Positions 56,682 to 64,000 of a DNA stretch of 64,000 nt are shown one piece after another; position 1 is the first letter of the stretch, and each line of letters begins with the position of its first letter. The notes under the pieces were generated by a model. That model did no database searches, was not told where the DNA came from, and worked only from the letters and a program-made list of their open reading frames with translations. Location: contig NZ_CALSBS010000007.1 of the NCBI RefSeq assembly GCF_943590815.1, positions 148,323-212,322 on the forward strand. Reading direction: 5' to 3'. The position numbers and the translations under genes are program-made. The DNA comes from Pseudocitrobacter vendiensis (GTDB lineage: Bacteria; Pseudomonadota; Gammaproteobacteria; Enterobacterales; Enterobacteriaceae).

Positions 56682-57248
56682 ATGAAGACGTTGACTTTCC
56701 TGCTCTCAACAGTGATCGAACTGTACACAATGGTGCTACTGCTGCGCGTCTGGATGCAGTGGGCGCGCTGTGATTTTTACAACCCGTTCTCCCAGTTTGT
56801 GGTGAAAATTACCCAACCTATCGTGGGGCCGCTGCGCCGCATCATTCCGGCGATGGGACCGCTCGACAGTTCTTCTCTGCTCGTAGCCTTTATTCTGAGC
56901 GTTATCAAGGCGATTACCCTGTTTATGGTTATCACCTTCCAGCCGATAATCTGGATTGCGGCGGTGCTGATCCTGCTGAAAACCACCGGCCTGCTTATCT
57001 TCTGGGTACTGCTGCTGATGGCGATTATGAGCTGGGTAAGCCAGGGCCGTAGCCCGGTTGAGTTTGTACTGATGCAGCTTGCCGATCCGTTGCTGCGCCC
57101 AATTCGCAAGTTGCTGCCTTCGATGGGCGGTATCGATTTCTCGCCGATGATCCTCGTGTTGCTGCTCTACGTACTTAATATGGGCATCGCCGAAGTGTTA
57201 CAGGCAACGGGCAACATGCTGCTGCCGGGGCTGTGGATGGCGCTATGA
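56682..57248 (+). CDS. yggT: YggT-family inner-membrane protein
   Basis: 188 residues with two tandem YggT repeats: each begins with a hydrophobic helix and contains a [15 protein letters not shown] or [11 protein letters not shown] motif followed by [12 protein letters not shown]. About four membrane spans. Implicated in osmotic or potassium tolerance in E. coli; mechanism unknown. Confidence 0.95.
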   Translation: MKTLTFLLSTVIELYTMVLLLRVWMQWARCDFYNPFSQFVVKITQPIVGPLRRIIPAMGPLDSSSLLVAFILSVIKAITLFMVITFQPIIWIAAVLILLKTTGLLIFWVLLLMAIMSWVSQGRSPVEFVLMQLADPLLRPIRKLLPSMGGIDFSPMILVLLLYVLNMGIAEVLQATGNMLLPGLWMAL

Positions 57249-57535
57249 GTGCCGTAATATCCTGCGACGACGGGCTGGTACTGCGGCTGTATATTCAGCC
57301 GAAGGCCAGTCGTGACAGCATTGTGGGTGAGCATGGCGACGAATTAAAAGTCGCCATTACCGCCCCGCCGGTCGATGGACAGGCCAATGCCCATCTGGTG
57401 AAATTTCTCGCCAAACAGTTTAAGGTCGCCAAAAGCCAGGTCATCATCGAGAAAGGTGAACTGGGCCGCCATAAACAGGTTAAAATCATTCATCCGCAGC
57501 ACATTCCAGCGGGCGTCGACGCCCTCATAAATTAG
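57245..57535 (+). CDS. yggU: DUF167 protein YggU
   Basis: A 96-residue UPF0235/DUF167 protein, same length as E. coli YggU. Start [24 protein letters not shown] overlaps the yggT stop as ATGA; an in-frame ATG 12 bp earlier is less likely. Motif [22 protein letters not shown]. Function unknown. Confidence 0.94.
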   Translation: MSAVISCDDGLVLRLYIQPKASRDSIVGEHGDELKVAITAPPVDGQANAHLVKFLAKQFKVAKSQVIIEKGELGRHKQVKIIHPQHIPAGVDALIN

Positions 57536-57543
57536 GATATCCC

Positions 57544-58137
57544 ATGCAAAAAGTTGTCCTCGCTACCGGTAATGCCGGTAAAGTGCGCGAGCTCGCCTCG
57601 TTGCTGAGCGATTTTGGTCTCGATATCGTTGCGCAAACCGATCTTGGCGTCGATTCCGCCGAAGAGACTGGCCTGACGTTCATTGAGAACGCGATCCTTA
57701 AGGCGCGTCATGCGTCGCAGGTTACCGGCCTGCCCGCAATTGCCGATGACTCAGGGCTGGCGGTGGATTATCTCGGCGGTGCGCCGGGTATCTATTCCGC
57801 ACGTTATTCCGGTGAAGGCGCGACCGACGAGCGCAATCTGCAAAAACTGCTGGAAACGTTGAAAGATGTACCAGACGACCAGCGTCAGGCGCAGTTCCAC
57901 TGTGTGCTGGTTTACCTGCGTCATGCGGAAGACCCCACGCCGCTGGTGTGCCACGGCCGCTGGCCGGGCGTCATCACCCACACGCCTGCGGGCAACGGTG
58001 GCTTCGGCTACGATCCTATTTTTTATGTCCCCTCTGTTGGGAAAACCGCCGCTGAATTGACGCGTGAAGAGAAGATTGCCATCTCTCACCGTGGTCAGGC
58101 GCTAAAACAGTTACTGGAAGCATTACGAAATGGCTAA
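57544..58137 (+). CDS. rdgB: Non-canonical purine NTP pyrophosphatase RdgB
   Basis: 197-residue HAM1/RdgB enzyme that cleaves dITP, ITP and XTP to the monophosphates and keeps them out of [20 protein letters not shown] at the start, [23 protein letters not shown] and [14 protein letters not shown] are complete; [10 protein letters not shown] at the end. Overlaps hemW by 8 bp. Confidence 0.98.
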   Translation: MQKVVLATGNAGKVRELASLLSDFGLDIVAQTDLGVDSAEETGLTFIENAILKARHASQVTGLPAIADDSGLAVDYLGGAPGIYSARYSGEGATDERNLQKLLETLKDVPDDQRQAQFHCVLVYLRHAEDPTPLVCHGRWPGVITHTPAGNGGFGYDPIFYVPSVGKTAAELTREEKIAISHRGQALKQLLEALRNG

Positions 58138-59266
58138 TTTGCCGCCTCTAAGTCTTTATATTCACATCCCGTGGTGCGTGCAGAAATGTCCGTACTGCGA
58201 CTTTAATTCGCACGCGCTGAAAGGCGAGGTGCCGCACGACGATTATGTTCAGCATCTGCTGAGTGATTTAGATGCTGACGTGGCTTACGCGCAGGGACGT
58301 GAAGTAAAGACCATTTTTATTGGCGGCGGTACGCCGAGCCTGCTTTCAGGCCCGGCGATGCAAACGTTGCTGGATGGCGTGCGCGCGCGTCTTACTCTGG
58401 CGGCGGATGCAGAAATCACCATGGAAGCAAACCCCGGTACGGTGGAAGCGGATCGCTTCGTCGATTACCAGCGTGCGGGCGTGAACCGCATCTCCATTGG
58501 TGTGCAGAGCTTCAGCGAAACCAAGCTGAAATGTCTGGGGCGTATTCACGGCCCTGAAGAAGCCAAACGCGCGGCGAATCTGGCGACGGGCCTGGGCCTG
58601 CGCAGCTTCAACCTTGACCTGATGCACGGCCTGCCGGACCAGTCTCTGGAAGAAGCACTCGACGATTTGCGCCAGGCGATTGCACTCAATCCACCGCATC
58701 TTTCCTGGTATCAATTAACCATTGAACCCAACACCCTGTTTGGCTCGCGCCCACCGGTGCTGCCGGATGACGACGCGCTGTGGGATATCTTCGAGCAGGG
58801 CGATAAGCTGCTGACGGCAGCAGGTTATCAACAGTATGAAACCTCGGCCTATGCAAAACCGGGCTATCAGTGCCAGCACAATCTCAACTACTGGCGCTTT
58901 GGCGACTACCTCGGCATTGGTTGCGGCGCACACGGCAAAGTTACCTTCCCGGACGGGCGCATTCTACGTACCGCCAAAACGCGCCACCCGCGCGGCTATA
59001 TGGAAGGACGCTACCTGGAACGCCAGCATGATGTCGACGCGGCCGATAAACCGTTTGAGTTCTTTATGAACCGCTTCCGCCTGCTGGAACCCGCCCCGCG
59101 CCATGAGTTTAGCCGTTATACGGGGCTCAGTGAGCAAGCGATTCGCCCACAAATTGACGAAGCGCTGGTGCAGGGGTATCTGACCGAATGCGCAGAGTAC
59201 TGGCAGATTACCGAGCACGGGAAACTGTTTTTGAACTCGCTGTTGGAATTATTCCTTAGTGAGTAA
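58130..59266 (+). CDS. hemW: Heme chaperone HemW (radical-SAM family)
   Basis: 378-residue radical-SAM protein related to HemN. The Fe-S motif is C16-x3-C20-x2-C23 in [38 protein letters not shown] and [12 protein letters not shown] are family stretches. It delivers heme and does not have the extra N-terminal part needed for coproporphyrinogen oxidation, as in E. coli HemW. Last gene of the operon. Confidence 0.97.
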   Translation: MANLPPLSLYIHIPWCVQKCPYCDFNSHALKGEVPHDDYVQHLLSDLDADVAYAQGREVKTIFIGGGTPSLLSGPAMQTLLDGVRARLTLAADAEITMEANPGTVEADRFVDYQRAGVNRISIGVQSFSETKLKCLGRIHGPEEAKRAANLATGLGLRSFNLDLMHGLPDQSLEEALDDLRQAIALNPPHLSWYQLTIEPNTLFGSRPPVLPDDDALWDIFEQGDKLLTAAGYQQYETSAYAKPGYQCQHNLNYWRFGDYLGIGCGAHGKVTFPDGRILRTAKTRHPRGYMEGRYLERQHDVDAADKPFEFFMNRFRLLEPAPRHEFSRYTGLSEQAIRPQIDEALVQGYLTECAEYWQITEHGKLFLNSLLELFLSE

Positions 59267-59271
59267 ATGAA

Positions 59272-59316
59272 GAATTCGCCATTAGAATTAATGGCGAATT
59301 CCATAACTCATTTTTT
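59272..59316 (+). terminator. hemW operon terminator
   Basis: Perfect 13-bp stem GAATTCGCCATTA - GAAT - TAATGGCGAATTC (59272-59301), then TTTTTT about ten bases later. Unusually AT-rich for a terminator, but long. Confidence 0.65.
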
Positions 59317-59472
59317 CCGATTCAATCACTCAATATTTATCGAATAATCCCACCATTAATATTTAGCAAAATAATAAAATCAAAGCATCGAATACAAAAT
59401 AAATATAATACAGCGCACAAAAAAAGCATTTAATGCGTAGATAAAGTAAAAGTGTGAGAGCGGTAGCGAAAA

Positions 59473-59485
59473 GTTGTCGGACAAC
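59473..59485 (+). promoter_or_regulatory. GntR/FadR-type operator before the TRAP operon
   Basis: GTTGTC-G-GACAAC, a perfect odd-centred palindrome of the type bound by FadR-subfamily GntR regulators (TTGTCNGACAA). It lies 80 bp before the dctP start. TATAAT at 59404-59409 upstream is a possible -10. No GntR gene is in the window. Confidence 0.55.
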
Positions 59486-59565
59486 CAGGATAATATGTCA
59501 TACAGCAAACAAGACTGTTCCGACAGATATAAACCACCAAAAATGAAAGTGCATGGAGCCTATTA

Positions 59566-60552
59566 ATGAAAACTCTCTCTTTTCGCCAATCGCTGGTCTG
59601 CGCATCGCTTTTCGCTTTACTCTCCACTGGGGTGAATGCGGCAGAAAAAGTGACATTGAAACTGGCGCATAACCTTGAGCGTAGCCACGTTGTTCATCAG
59701 ACTTTTGAGGAAATGGCCAAAGAGGTTAAGCAACTCTCCGACGGCAAAATGACGATTCGCATCTATCCCAGTAGCCAAATGGGTAACGCCCGCGAAGCCA
59801 TGGAGCTTTTACAAAACGGAGCGTTAGATATGACAAAAGGCTCGGCGAGCGATCTTGAATCTTTCGACAACGTTTACGCTATCTATAACCTTCCTTTTTT
59901 ATTTAAAGATCAGTCCCACTTTAATAAAGTCGTATTTGGCGATGTCGGCCACGAAATTATGCAGTCTACAAAAGATAAAGGGTTCTTTGCTCTTTCTGCC
60001 TACGTAGCCGGTACGCGTAGCTTTTACGCGAAAAAGCCGATTACTAAACCAGACGATTTAAAAGGGCTGAAAATTCGCGTTCAACCCAGCCCAACAACAA
60101 TTAAGATGATTGAATTAATGGGGGGCTCGCCTACACCTATTTCTTTTGGTGAAGTCTATACCGCTATGCAACAGGGCGTCGTGGACGGAGCGGAGAATAA
60201 CGTCCCTTCCTGGGTACAAACTCGCCATATTGAAATTGCCAAAGTCTTTTCAGAAGATGAGCATGCTTCTATTCCCGACTTCCTGGTCATTTCGACAAAA
60301 ACCTGGAACAAACTCACCCCAGAACAGCAGGAGATTCTGACGAAAGCGGCCAGGGACTCTGAGGCCTATCAGCAAAAGCTGTGGGATAAAATTGACGCTG
60401 ATACCCGTGCGCAGGCAAAAGCGATGGGTGCTGAGATTGTCAAAGTCGATAAAGCCCCGTTCCGTGCAGCCGTCCAGCCGCTGTTCGATGATTTCAATAA
60501 AGATCCAAAACAAGCCGCATTGCTGGCTAAGTTCGAAGCCGCCGCAGAATAA
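59566..60552 (+). CDS. TRAP transporter solute-binding protein (DctP family)
   Basis: 328-residue periplasmic binding protein: signal peptide ending about GVNA-AEKV. The carboxylate-clamping arginine is R171 in DLKGLKIRVQPSPTTIKMIELMGG; SFGEVYTAMQQGVVDGAENN is the family signature. It binds an organic acid (C4-dicarboxylate, sugar acid or keto acid). Start has GGAG eight bases upstream. First gene of a dctPQM operon without enzymes. Confidence 0.9.
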   Translation: MKTLSFRQSLVCASLFALLSTGVNAAEKVTLKLAHNLERSHVVHQTFEEMAKEVKQLSDGKMTIRIYPSSQMGNAREAMELLQNGALDMTKGSASDLESFDNVYAIYNLPFLFKDQSHFNKVVFGDVGHEIMQSTKDKGFFALSAYVAGTRSFYAKKPITKPDDLKGLKIRVQPSPTTIKMIELMGGSPTPISFGEVYTAMQQGVVDGAENNVPSWVQTRHIEIAKVFSEDEHASIPDFLVISTKTWNKLTPEQQEILTKAARDSEAYQQKLWDKIDADTRAQAKAMGAEIVKVDKAPFRAAVQPLFDDFNKDPKQAALLAKFEAAAE

Positions 60553-60600
60553 TGCTTTCGCGGGCCAGCTACTGGCCCGCATTCACCAGGATGATAAACA

Positions 60601-61104
60601 ATGATATTTATCCGCACGAAACACGCGGTGGACCGCGCGATCGCCGCGTTTTCCGTCGCCGTTATGGTCGCGCTTGTCGTCTGTGTAGTCTGGCAAGTAT
60701 TCAGCCGCTACGTGTTAAATCAGCCCAGCACCCTTACCGACGAGCTGGCGCGCTTCCTGATGATTTGGGTAGGTTTGCTTGGGGCTGCCTACACCGTGGG
60801 TGCACAGCGTCATCTGGCGATTGATCTGTTAGCAATGATGCTAAAACCGCGTAAGCAAATGCTGCTGAGCGTGTTGATTAACCTGCTCATTTTCCTTTTT
60901 TCCGGCTCAGTCATCGTCACGGGCGGTTTGAAGTTAATCGCCAAAACGCTGGCGACCGCACAGGTTTCTGCTGCAATGCAAATCCCCATGGGCTACGTCT
61001 ATCTGATCTTACCGCTATCTGGCCTCATCATGATGTTCTACGCCTTGTGGTTTATCGCTAATGGCCTGGTTCGCCTGAAACAGTCTACAGAAGGAGCATG
61101 CTAA
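60601..61104 (+). CDS. TRAP transporter small permease (DctQ family)
   Basis: 167-residue four-helix protein, with RYVLNQPSTLTDELARFLMIWVGLLGAAYTVGAQRHLAIDLL, the DctQ signature. It works with the large permease in sodium-driven uptake. Lies 48 bp after dctP and overlaps dctM by one base. Confidence 0.9.
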   Translation: MIFIRTKHAVDRAIAAFSVAVMVALVVCVVWQVFSRYVLNQPSTLTDELARFLMIWVGLLGAAYTVGAQRHLAIDLLAMMLKPRKQMLLSVLINLLIFLFSGSVIVTGGLKLIAKTLATAQVSAAMQIPMGYVYLILPLSGLIMMFYALWFIANGLVRLKQSTEGAC

Positions 61105-62405
61105 TGGACGGTTATATTGCACTCACACTGTTTGGCGCCTTCTTTATACTGGTGTTTATCGGTGTTCCGATTTCGTTTTCAATTGGCATTGCTACCGTCG
61201 CGTCAATGCTGCTGATGTTTCCATGGGATATCGCGGTTATTACCGTTTCCCAACGTCTGGCGAACGGTCTGGACAACTTTGCTTTGCTGGCGATCCCCTT
61301 CTTTATATTTGCGGGGACACTCATGAACAGCGGTGGTATTGCGATACGCCTGATAAACCTCGCGCAGGTAATGGTGGGCCGCGTTCCGGGCTCGCTCGGC
61401 CATGTAAACGTACTCGCTAATATGATGTTTGGTTCTATCTCTGGTTCTGCGGTGGCCGCCGCAGCCGCCGTGGGGGGAACGTTGCATCCTATTCAGACCC
61501 AAAAAGGCTACGATCCGGCATTCTCGACGGCAGTCAACGTCTCATCATGCATCACCGGGCTGTTGATTCCGCCTTCTAACGTACTGATTGTTTTCTCTCT
61601 TACCGCAGGCGGCGTTTCGGTAGCATCACTGTTTATGGCGGGCTATTTGCCGGGTATTCTGATGGGCCTGTCGATTATGGTCGTTTGCGCGATTATTGCC
61701 AAACGACGCGGTTATCCCGTATCTGAACGCCCCACTTGTGCCCAGGCGGCAAAAGCGTTCCTTGATGCGCTACCAAGCCTGCTGCTGGTGATTATTGTCA
61801 TGGGCGGTATTCTCGGTGGGATTTTCACGGCGACTGAGGCTTCTGCCATTGCGGTGGTATACACCTTTGTTCTGTCAGTGATTATCTATCGTGAGGTGAA
61901 ATGGCGTGACCTGCCGAAGCTGATTCTGGAGTCGGTAGTGACAACCTCTATCGTCCTGTTGCTGATCGGTTTTTCCGTCGGGATGTCGTGGGCGATGACC
62001 AATGCGGATATTCCCTACATGATCAGCGATACGCTGATGGGGATCTCTGAAAACCCGATTGTGATCCTGCTGCTTATCAACATCGTTTTGTTGATCGTCG
62101 GGATTTTCATGGATATGACGCCTGCGGTTCTGATTTTCACGCCAATCTTCCTGCCCATTGCGCAGGATCTGGGCATGGACCCGGTGCATTTCGGAATTAT
62201 GATGGTCGCTAACCTGTGCATAGGTCTGTTAACGCCGCCCGTTGGCAGTGCATTGTTTGTCGGCTGTTCCATTTCAGGCGTTAAGATCCAGCAGTTGATC
62301 AAGCCGTTACTGCCGTTCTATGCCGCGCTGTTGATAGCCTTACTCATGATCGCCTACATTCCGCAGATCTCACTGTTTGTGCCGCAGCTTTTAGGGCTGA
62401 TGTAA
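61104..62405 (+). CDS. TRAP transporter large permease (DctM family)
   Basis: 433-residue permease with about 12 helices. Family stretches: LAIPFFIFAGTLMNSGGIAIRLI, FGSISGSAVAAAAAVGG, ITGLLIPPSNVLIVFS, LGMDPVHFGIMMVANLCIGLLTPPVG. I chose ATG 61104 because AGAAGGAG lies seven bases upstream; an in-frame ATG at 61098 is too close to it. A terminator follows. Confidence 0.92.
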   Translation: MDGYIALTLFGAFFILVFIGVPISFSIGIATVASMLLMFPWDIAVITVSQRLANGLDNFALLAIPFFIFAGTLMNSGGIAIRLINLAQVMVGRVPGSLGHVNVLANMMFGSISGSAVAAAAAVGGTLHPIQTQKGYDPAFSTAVNVSSCITGLLIPPSNVLIVFSLTAGGVSVASLFMAGYLPGILMGLSIMVVCAIIAKRRGYPVSERPTCAQAAKAFLDALPSLLLVIIVMGGILGGIFTATEASAIAVVYTFVLSVIIYREVKWRDLPKLILESVVTTSIVLLLIGFSVGMSWAMTNADIPYMISDTLMGISENPIVILLLINIVLLIVGIFMDMTPAVLIFTPIFLPIAQDLGMDPVHFGIMMVANLCIGLLTPPVGSALFVGCSISGVKIQQLIKPLLPFYAALLIALLMIAYIPQISLFVPQLLGLM

Positions 62406-62416
62406 GATTTGCTACG

Positions 62417-62446
62417 ACCCGGCGGGCTGCACGACGCCGGGTTTAT
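62417..62446 (+). terminator. Terminator of the TRAP operon
   Basis: ACCCGGCG ... CGCCGGGT followed by TTAT, 12 bases after the dctM stop. Confidence 0.7.
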
Positions 62447-62483
62447 ATCGGGCCTGTCACTCCACATTGTCAGGCCCAGGTAT

Positions 62484-63488
62484 TTAGCGGATAACCCCCT
62501 CTTTGCGCAGCCGTTCTACACCTTCCGCCCATAATTTCGCATCGCTCGTTAATTCATAATTACTCGACTCCAGGACCACCATCTGCCCGCGCAGCGCTTC
62601 GCGTTTTTTCGTTAGTGGTTCAACTTTTTTCTCAAGAGCCTCGATTTCAGCTTTTACCTTCGTACTTATCGCATCATGCTGACGCGCATATTCTGCACTC
62701 TTCTCTTCTTGCGCTTTATCGCGGGCGGCATTAATCGATGTGGTATCGCAATTGCCTTTTTTCTGACAGGCAATCAGCGCGGGTTCATACACCTTGATGT
62801 AATACTGATTGATAAACTTATTCATGTCGTTTTTGCTATCAACGTCGTATACCTCAGCACGCTTTGCTCTTAACACAGCATCACGCCCAAGGGGCTTACC
62901 GTTGCTATCCGTTCCCCAGGCTTTGTTAATCTGCTCGTCCAGCGCCTCAATTTGTTGACTGAGCGCTTTATACTGCTTCTGCTGTTTTTCTACGCTCGCC
63001 TTACTATCAGCAAATTGCGCATCCAGTTTCGCGAATTGCGCCATAAAGCCGCTGTCGTTTACAATCAGTGACTTACTTAAATTTTCATTCTTACTGAATG
63101 GCCTGCCTATACGTTTTGCCGCTGCTTGCATGGAGTAAAACTCGGTGCTCCAGCTCGAAGCCTTCGTGCCAACCGCAGTCATCATCGCTGAAAATTTCAC
63201 GGGTTGATCTTTTGTCCAGGTTCTTTCGTAAAACGTATAGTCTCCGGCTATGCCGACAACAGCATAAAGATTATCGGTCGCGATAATATCCCCTTCGATG
63301 GTATAGGTAGCCCGGTTCCCCACCTTCTCAATCTGTTGCAGCGTGATATCTCCCATGCGTATCAGTCCGTCAGACTGTTTTGCAAATTGTTGTTTTATGA
63401 CGTCATCGGTTGGAGTGTTGTCATCAGCCAGGACATGAGCCGCGAAGCAGCACAACAGGAGTGCCGCAGATTTCCAGGCGAGTTTCAT
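62484..63488 (-). CDS. yggM: DUF1202 protein YggM
   Basis: 334-residue exported protein (E. coli YggM 335). Signal peptide MKLAWKSAALLLCCFAAHVLA. The central and C-terminal parts are rich in charged heptad-like stretches (KASVEKQQKQYKALSQQIEALDEQINK; KVKAEIEALEKKVEPLTKKREALRGQ), so coiled coils are likely. Four cysteines (two in the CQKKGNC stretch). Function unknown. E. coli has ansB next to it; here the TRAP operon lies there. Confidence 0.88.
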   Translation of the reverse strand: MKLAWKSAALLLCCFAAHVLADDNTPTDDVIKQQFAKQSDGLIRMGDITLQQIEKVGNRATYTIEGDIIATDNLYAVVGIAGDYTFYERTWTKDQPVKFSAMMTAVGTKASSWSTEFYSMQAAAKRIGRPFSKNENLSKSLIVNDSGFMAQFAKLDAQFADSKASVEKQQKQYKALSQQIEALDEQINKAWGTDSNGKPLGRDAVLRAKRAEVYDVDSKNDMNKFINQYYIKVYEPALIACQKKGNCDTTSINAARDKAQEEKSAEYARQHDAISTKVKAEIEALEKKVEPLTKKREALRGQMVVLESSNYELTSDAKLWAEGVERLRKEGVIR

Positions 63489-63638
63489 GGTTTAAATCCT
63501 TTTAGTGAGTAAGGACGTCATCATACGAAACTCGCCCACGAAGGAAGGATAAACAGAATCTGAAAGTACGCTGGAAGACGGATTCCAGTTTTGATTATGA
63601 GATCTGACGACGGTTGAACGTAGTGGCAACATGAAGGG

Positions 63639-64000
63639 ATGGAGAAACGACGGGAATATGCAAAGACGCTACGGCGCCAGCAAACGAAGGAAGAACTGCG
63701 GCTGTGGTATGTGTTGAGGGGGCGACGGTTTTATGGTTTTAAGTTCCGTCGGCAAATGCCAATTGGGAATTACATTGTTGATTTTGCCTGCTACAAAGCG
63801 GCTCTGATTATCGAACTGGACGGGGGACAGCATGCTGAATGTGTTGAATATGATGAGATGCGTACTGGCTTCCTGGAACGGCAGGAATGGCTGGTTTTAC
63901 GTTTCTGGAATAATGACTTTAGAAATAATGAAGAGGGAGTTCTGTTGACAATTTTGAGGCATCTGCAAACCCGCGCCCCTCACCCCGGCCCTCTCCCGCA
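63639..64000 (+). CDS. DUF559 nuclease-fold protein, cut by the window end
   Basis: Reading frame open to the edge, about 120 residues seen: MEKRREYAKTLRRQQTKEEL, GFKFRRQMPIGNYIVDFAC, LIIELDGGQHAE and WLVLRFWNNDF. These are DUF559 (Vsr/PD-(D/E)xK-like endonuclease fold) signatures, with the likely catalytic set in FRRQMPIGNYIVDF ... IELDGGQH. Its last visible codons (APHPGPLP) come from the CCCTCACCCCGG repeat, so the gene ends inside a repeat unit. Function unknown; often seen with mobile or repeat DNA. Confidence 0.82.
   Translation, partial: MEKRREYAKTLRRQQTKEELRLWYVLRGRRFYGFKFRRQMPIGNYIVDFACYKAALIIELDGGQHAECVEYDEMRTGFLERQEWLVLRFWNNDFRNNEEGVLLTILRHLQTRAPHPGPLP
63977..64000. repeat. Left half of a palindromic repeat at the window edge
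   Basis: CCCCTCACCCCGGCCCTCTCCC, the left arm of the repeat family at 26231-26368, cut by the end of the window and read through by the DUF559 ORF. Confidence 0.8.

Overview
This window comes from a gamma-proteobacterium of the Enterobacteriaceae. The order argP-yggE-argO-mscS, fbaA-pgk-epd, tktA-loiP, speB-speA-yqgB, metK, galP-sprT-endA-rsmE-gshB-yqgE-ruvX, yggR/yggSTU-rdgB-hemW and yggM is the E. coli 'argP to yggM' backbone, and many proteins look near-identical in length and motifs to the E. coli ones. The backbone carries accessory blocks absent from this place in E. coli K-12, so an Enterobacter/Klebsiella/Kosakonia/Leclercia-type organism is likely. The genus cannot be fixed from sequence reading alone.

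Layout. (1) 1-3000: end of argP, yggE, argO, mscS. (2) 3.1-10.3 kb: a minus-strand operon (MFS carrier, allF, allG, allH, allS-like regulator) divergent from a carbamate kinase gene. It looks like a free-standing oxamate carbamoyltransferase / carbamate kinase module without the rest of the allantoin pathway. (3) 10.3-13.8 kb: the glycolytic operon epd-pgk-fbaA (minus strand). (4) 13.8-14.5 kb: a compact, highly structured small-RNA-like unit with tiny ORFs and a UUCG terminator, possibly a decayed hok/sok-type module. (5) 14.75-22.2 kb: a four-gene operon with a PTS EIICB, a PHP hydrolase, a DUF5054 protein and a GH38 alpha-mannosidase, predicted to import and split an unknown glycoside. (6) 22.2-26.2 kb: an SPFH membrane protein, tktA and loiP.

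(7) 26.2-42.5 kb is the most striking region. A 14-gene minus-strand operon runs from a Rieske ferredoxin at 40.9 kb to a ThDP-dependent enzyme at 28.2 kb. It encodes a three-component Rieske oxygenase (oxygenase, Rieske ferredoxin, FAD reductase), two SDRs (one lacking the Tyr-Lys catalytic pair), an IclR regulator, a type-I extradiol (VOC) dioxygenase, an alpha/beta hydrolase, a cupin, an MFS carrier, an aspartate-dehydrogenase-family enzyme, an aldehyde dehydrogenase and a ThDP 2-oxoacid decarboxylase-like protein. An OprD-type porin at one end and a divergent MFS carrier at the other complete a self-contained aromatic uptake and degradation system of unknown substrate. Palindromes of the type GTTTCA/TGAAAC in the divergent promoter are the probable IclR operators.

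(8) 42.5-53.8 kb: backbone polyamine (speB, speA, yqgB), metK (MetJ boxes), galP (GalR and CRP sites), sprT, endA, rsmE, gshB, yqgE, ruvX. (9) 53.8-55 kb: an inserted CsgD-family regulator with a long AT-rich upstream region. (10) 55-59.3 kb: yggR and the divergent yggS-yggT-yggU-rdgB-hemW. (11) 59.5-62.4 kb: an orphan TRAP transporter operon behind a GntR-like operator. (12) 62.5-64 kb: yggM and a DUF559 nuclease-fold gene running off the end.

A family of palindromic repeats (core CCCTCTCCC-N3-GGGAGAGGG) lies between genes at five places, including a three-unit array with an exact 43-bp period; the last copy forms the 3' end of the DUF559 gene. No tRNA, rRNA, CRISPR array, insertion sequence or phage gene was seen.
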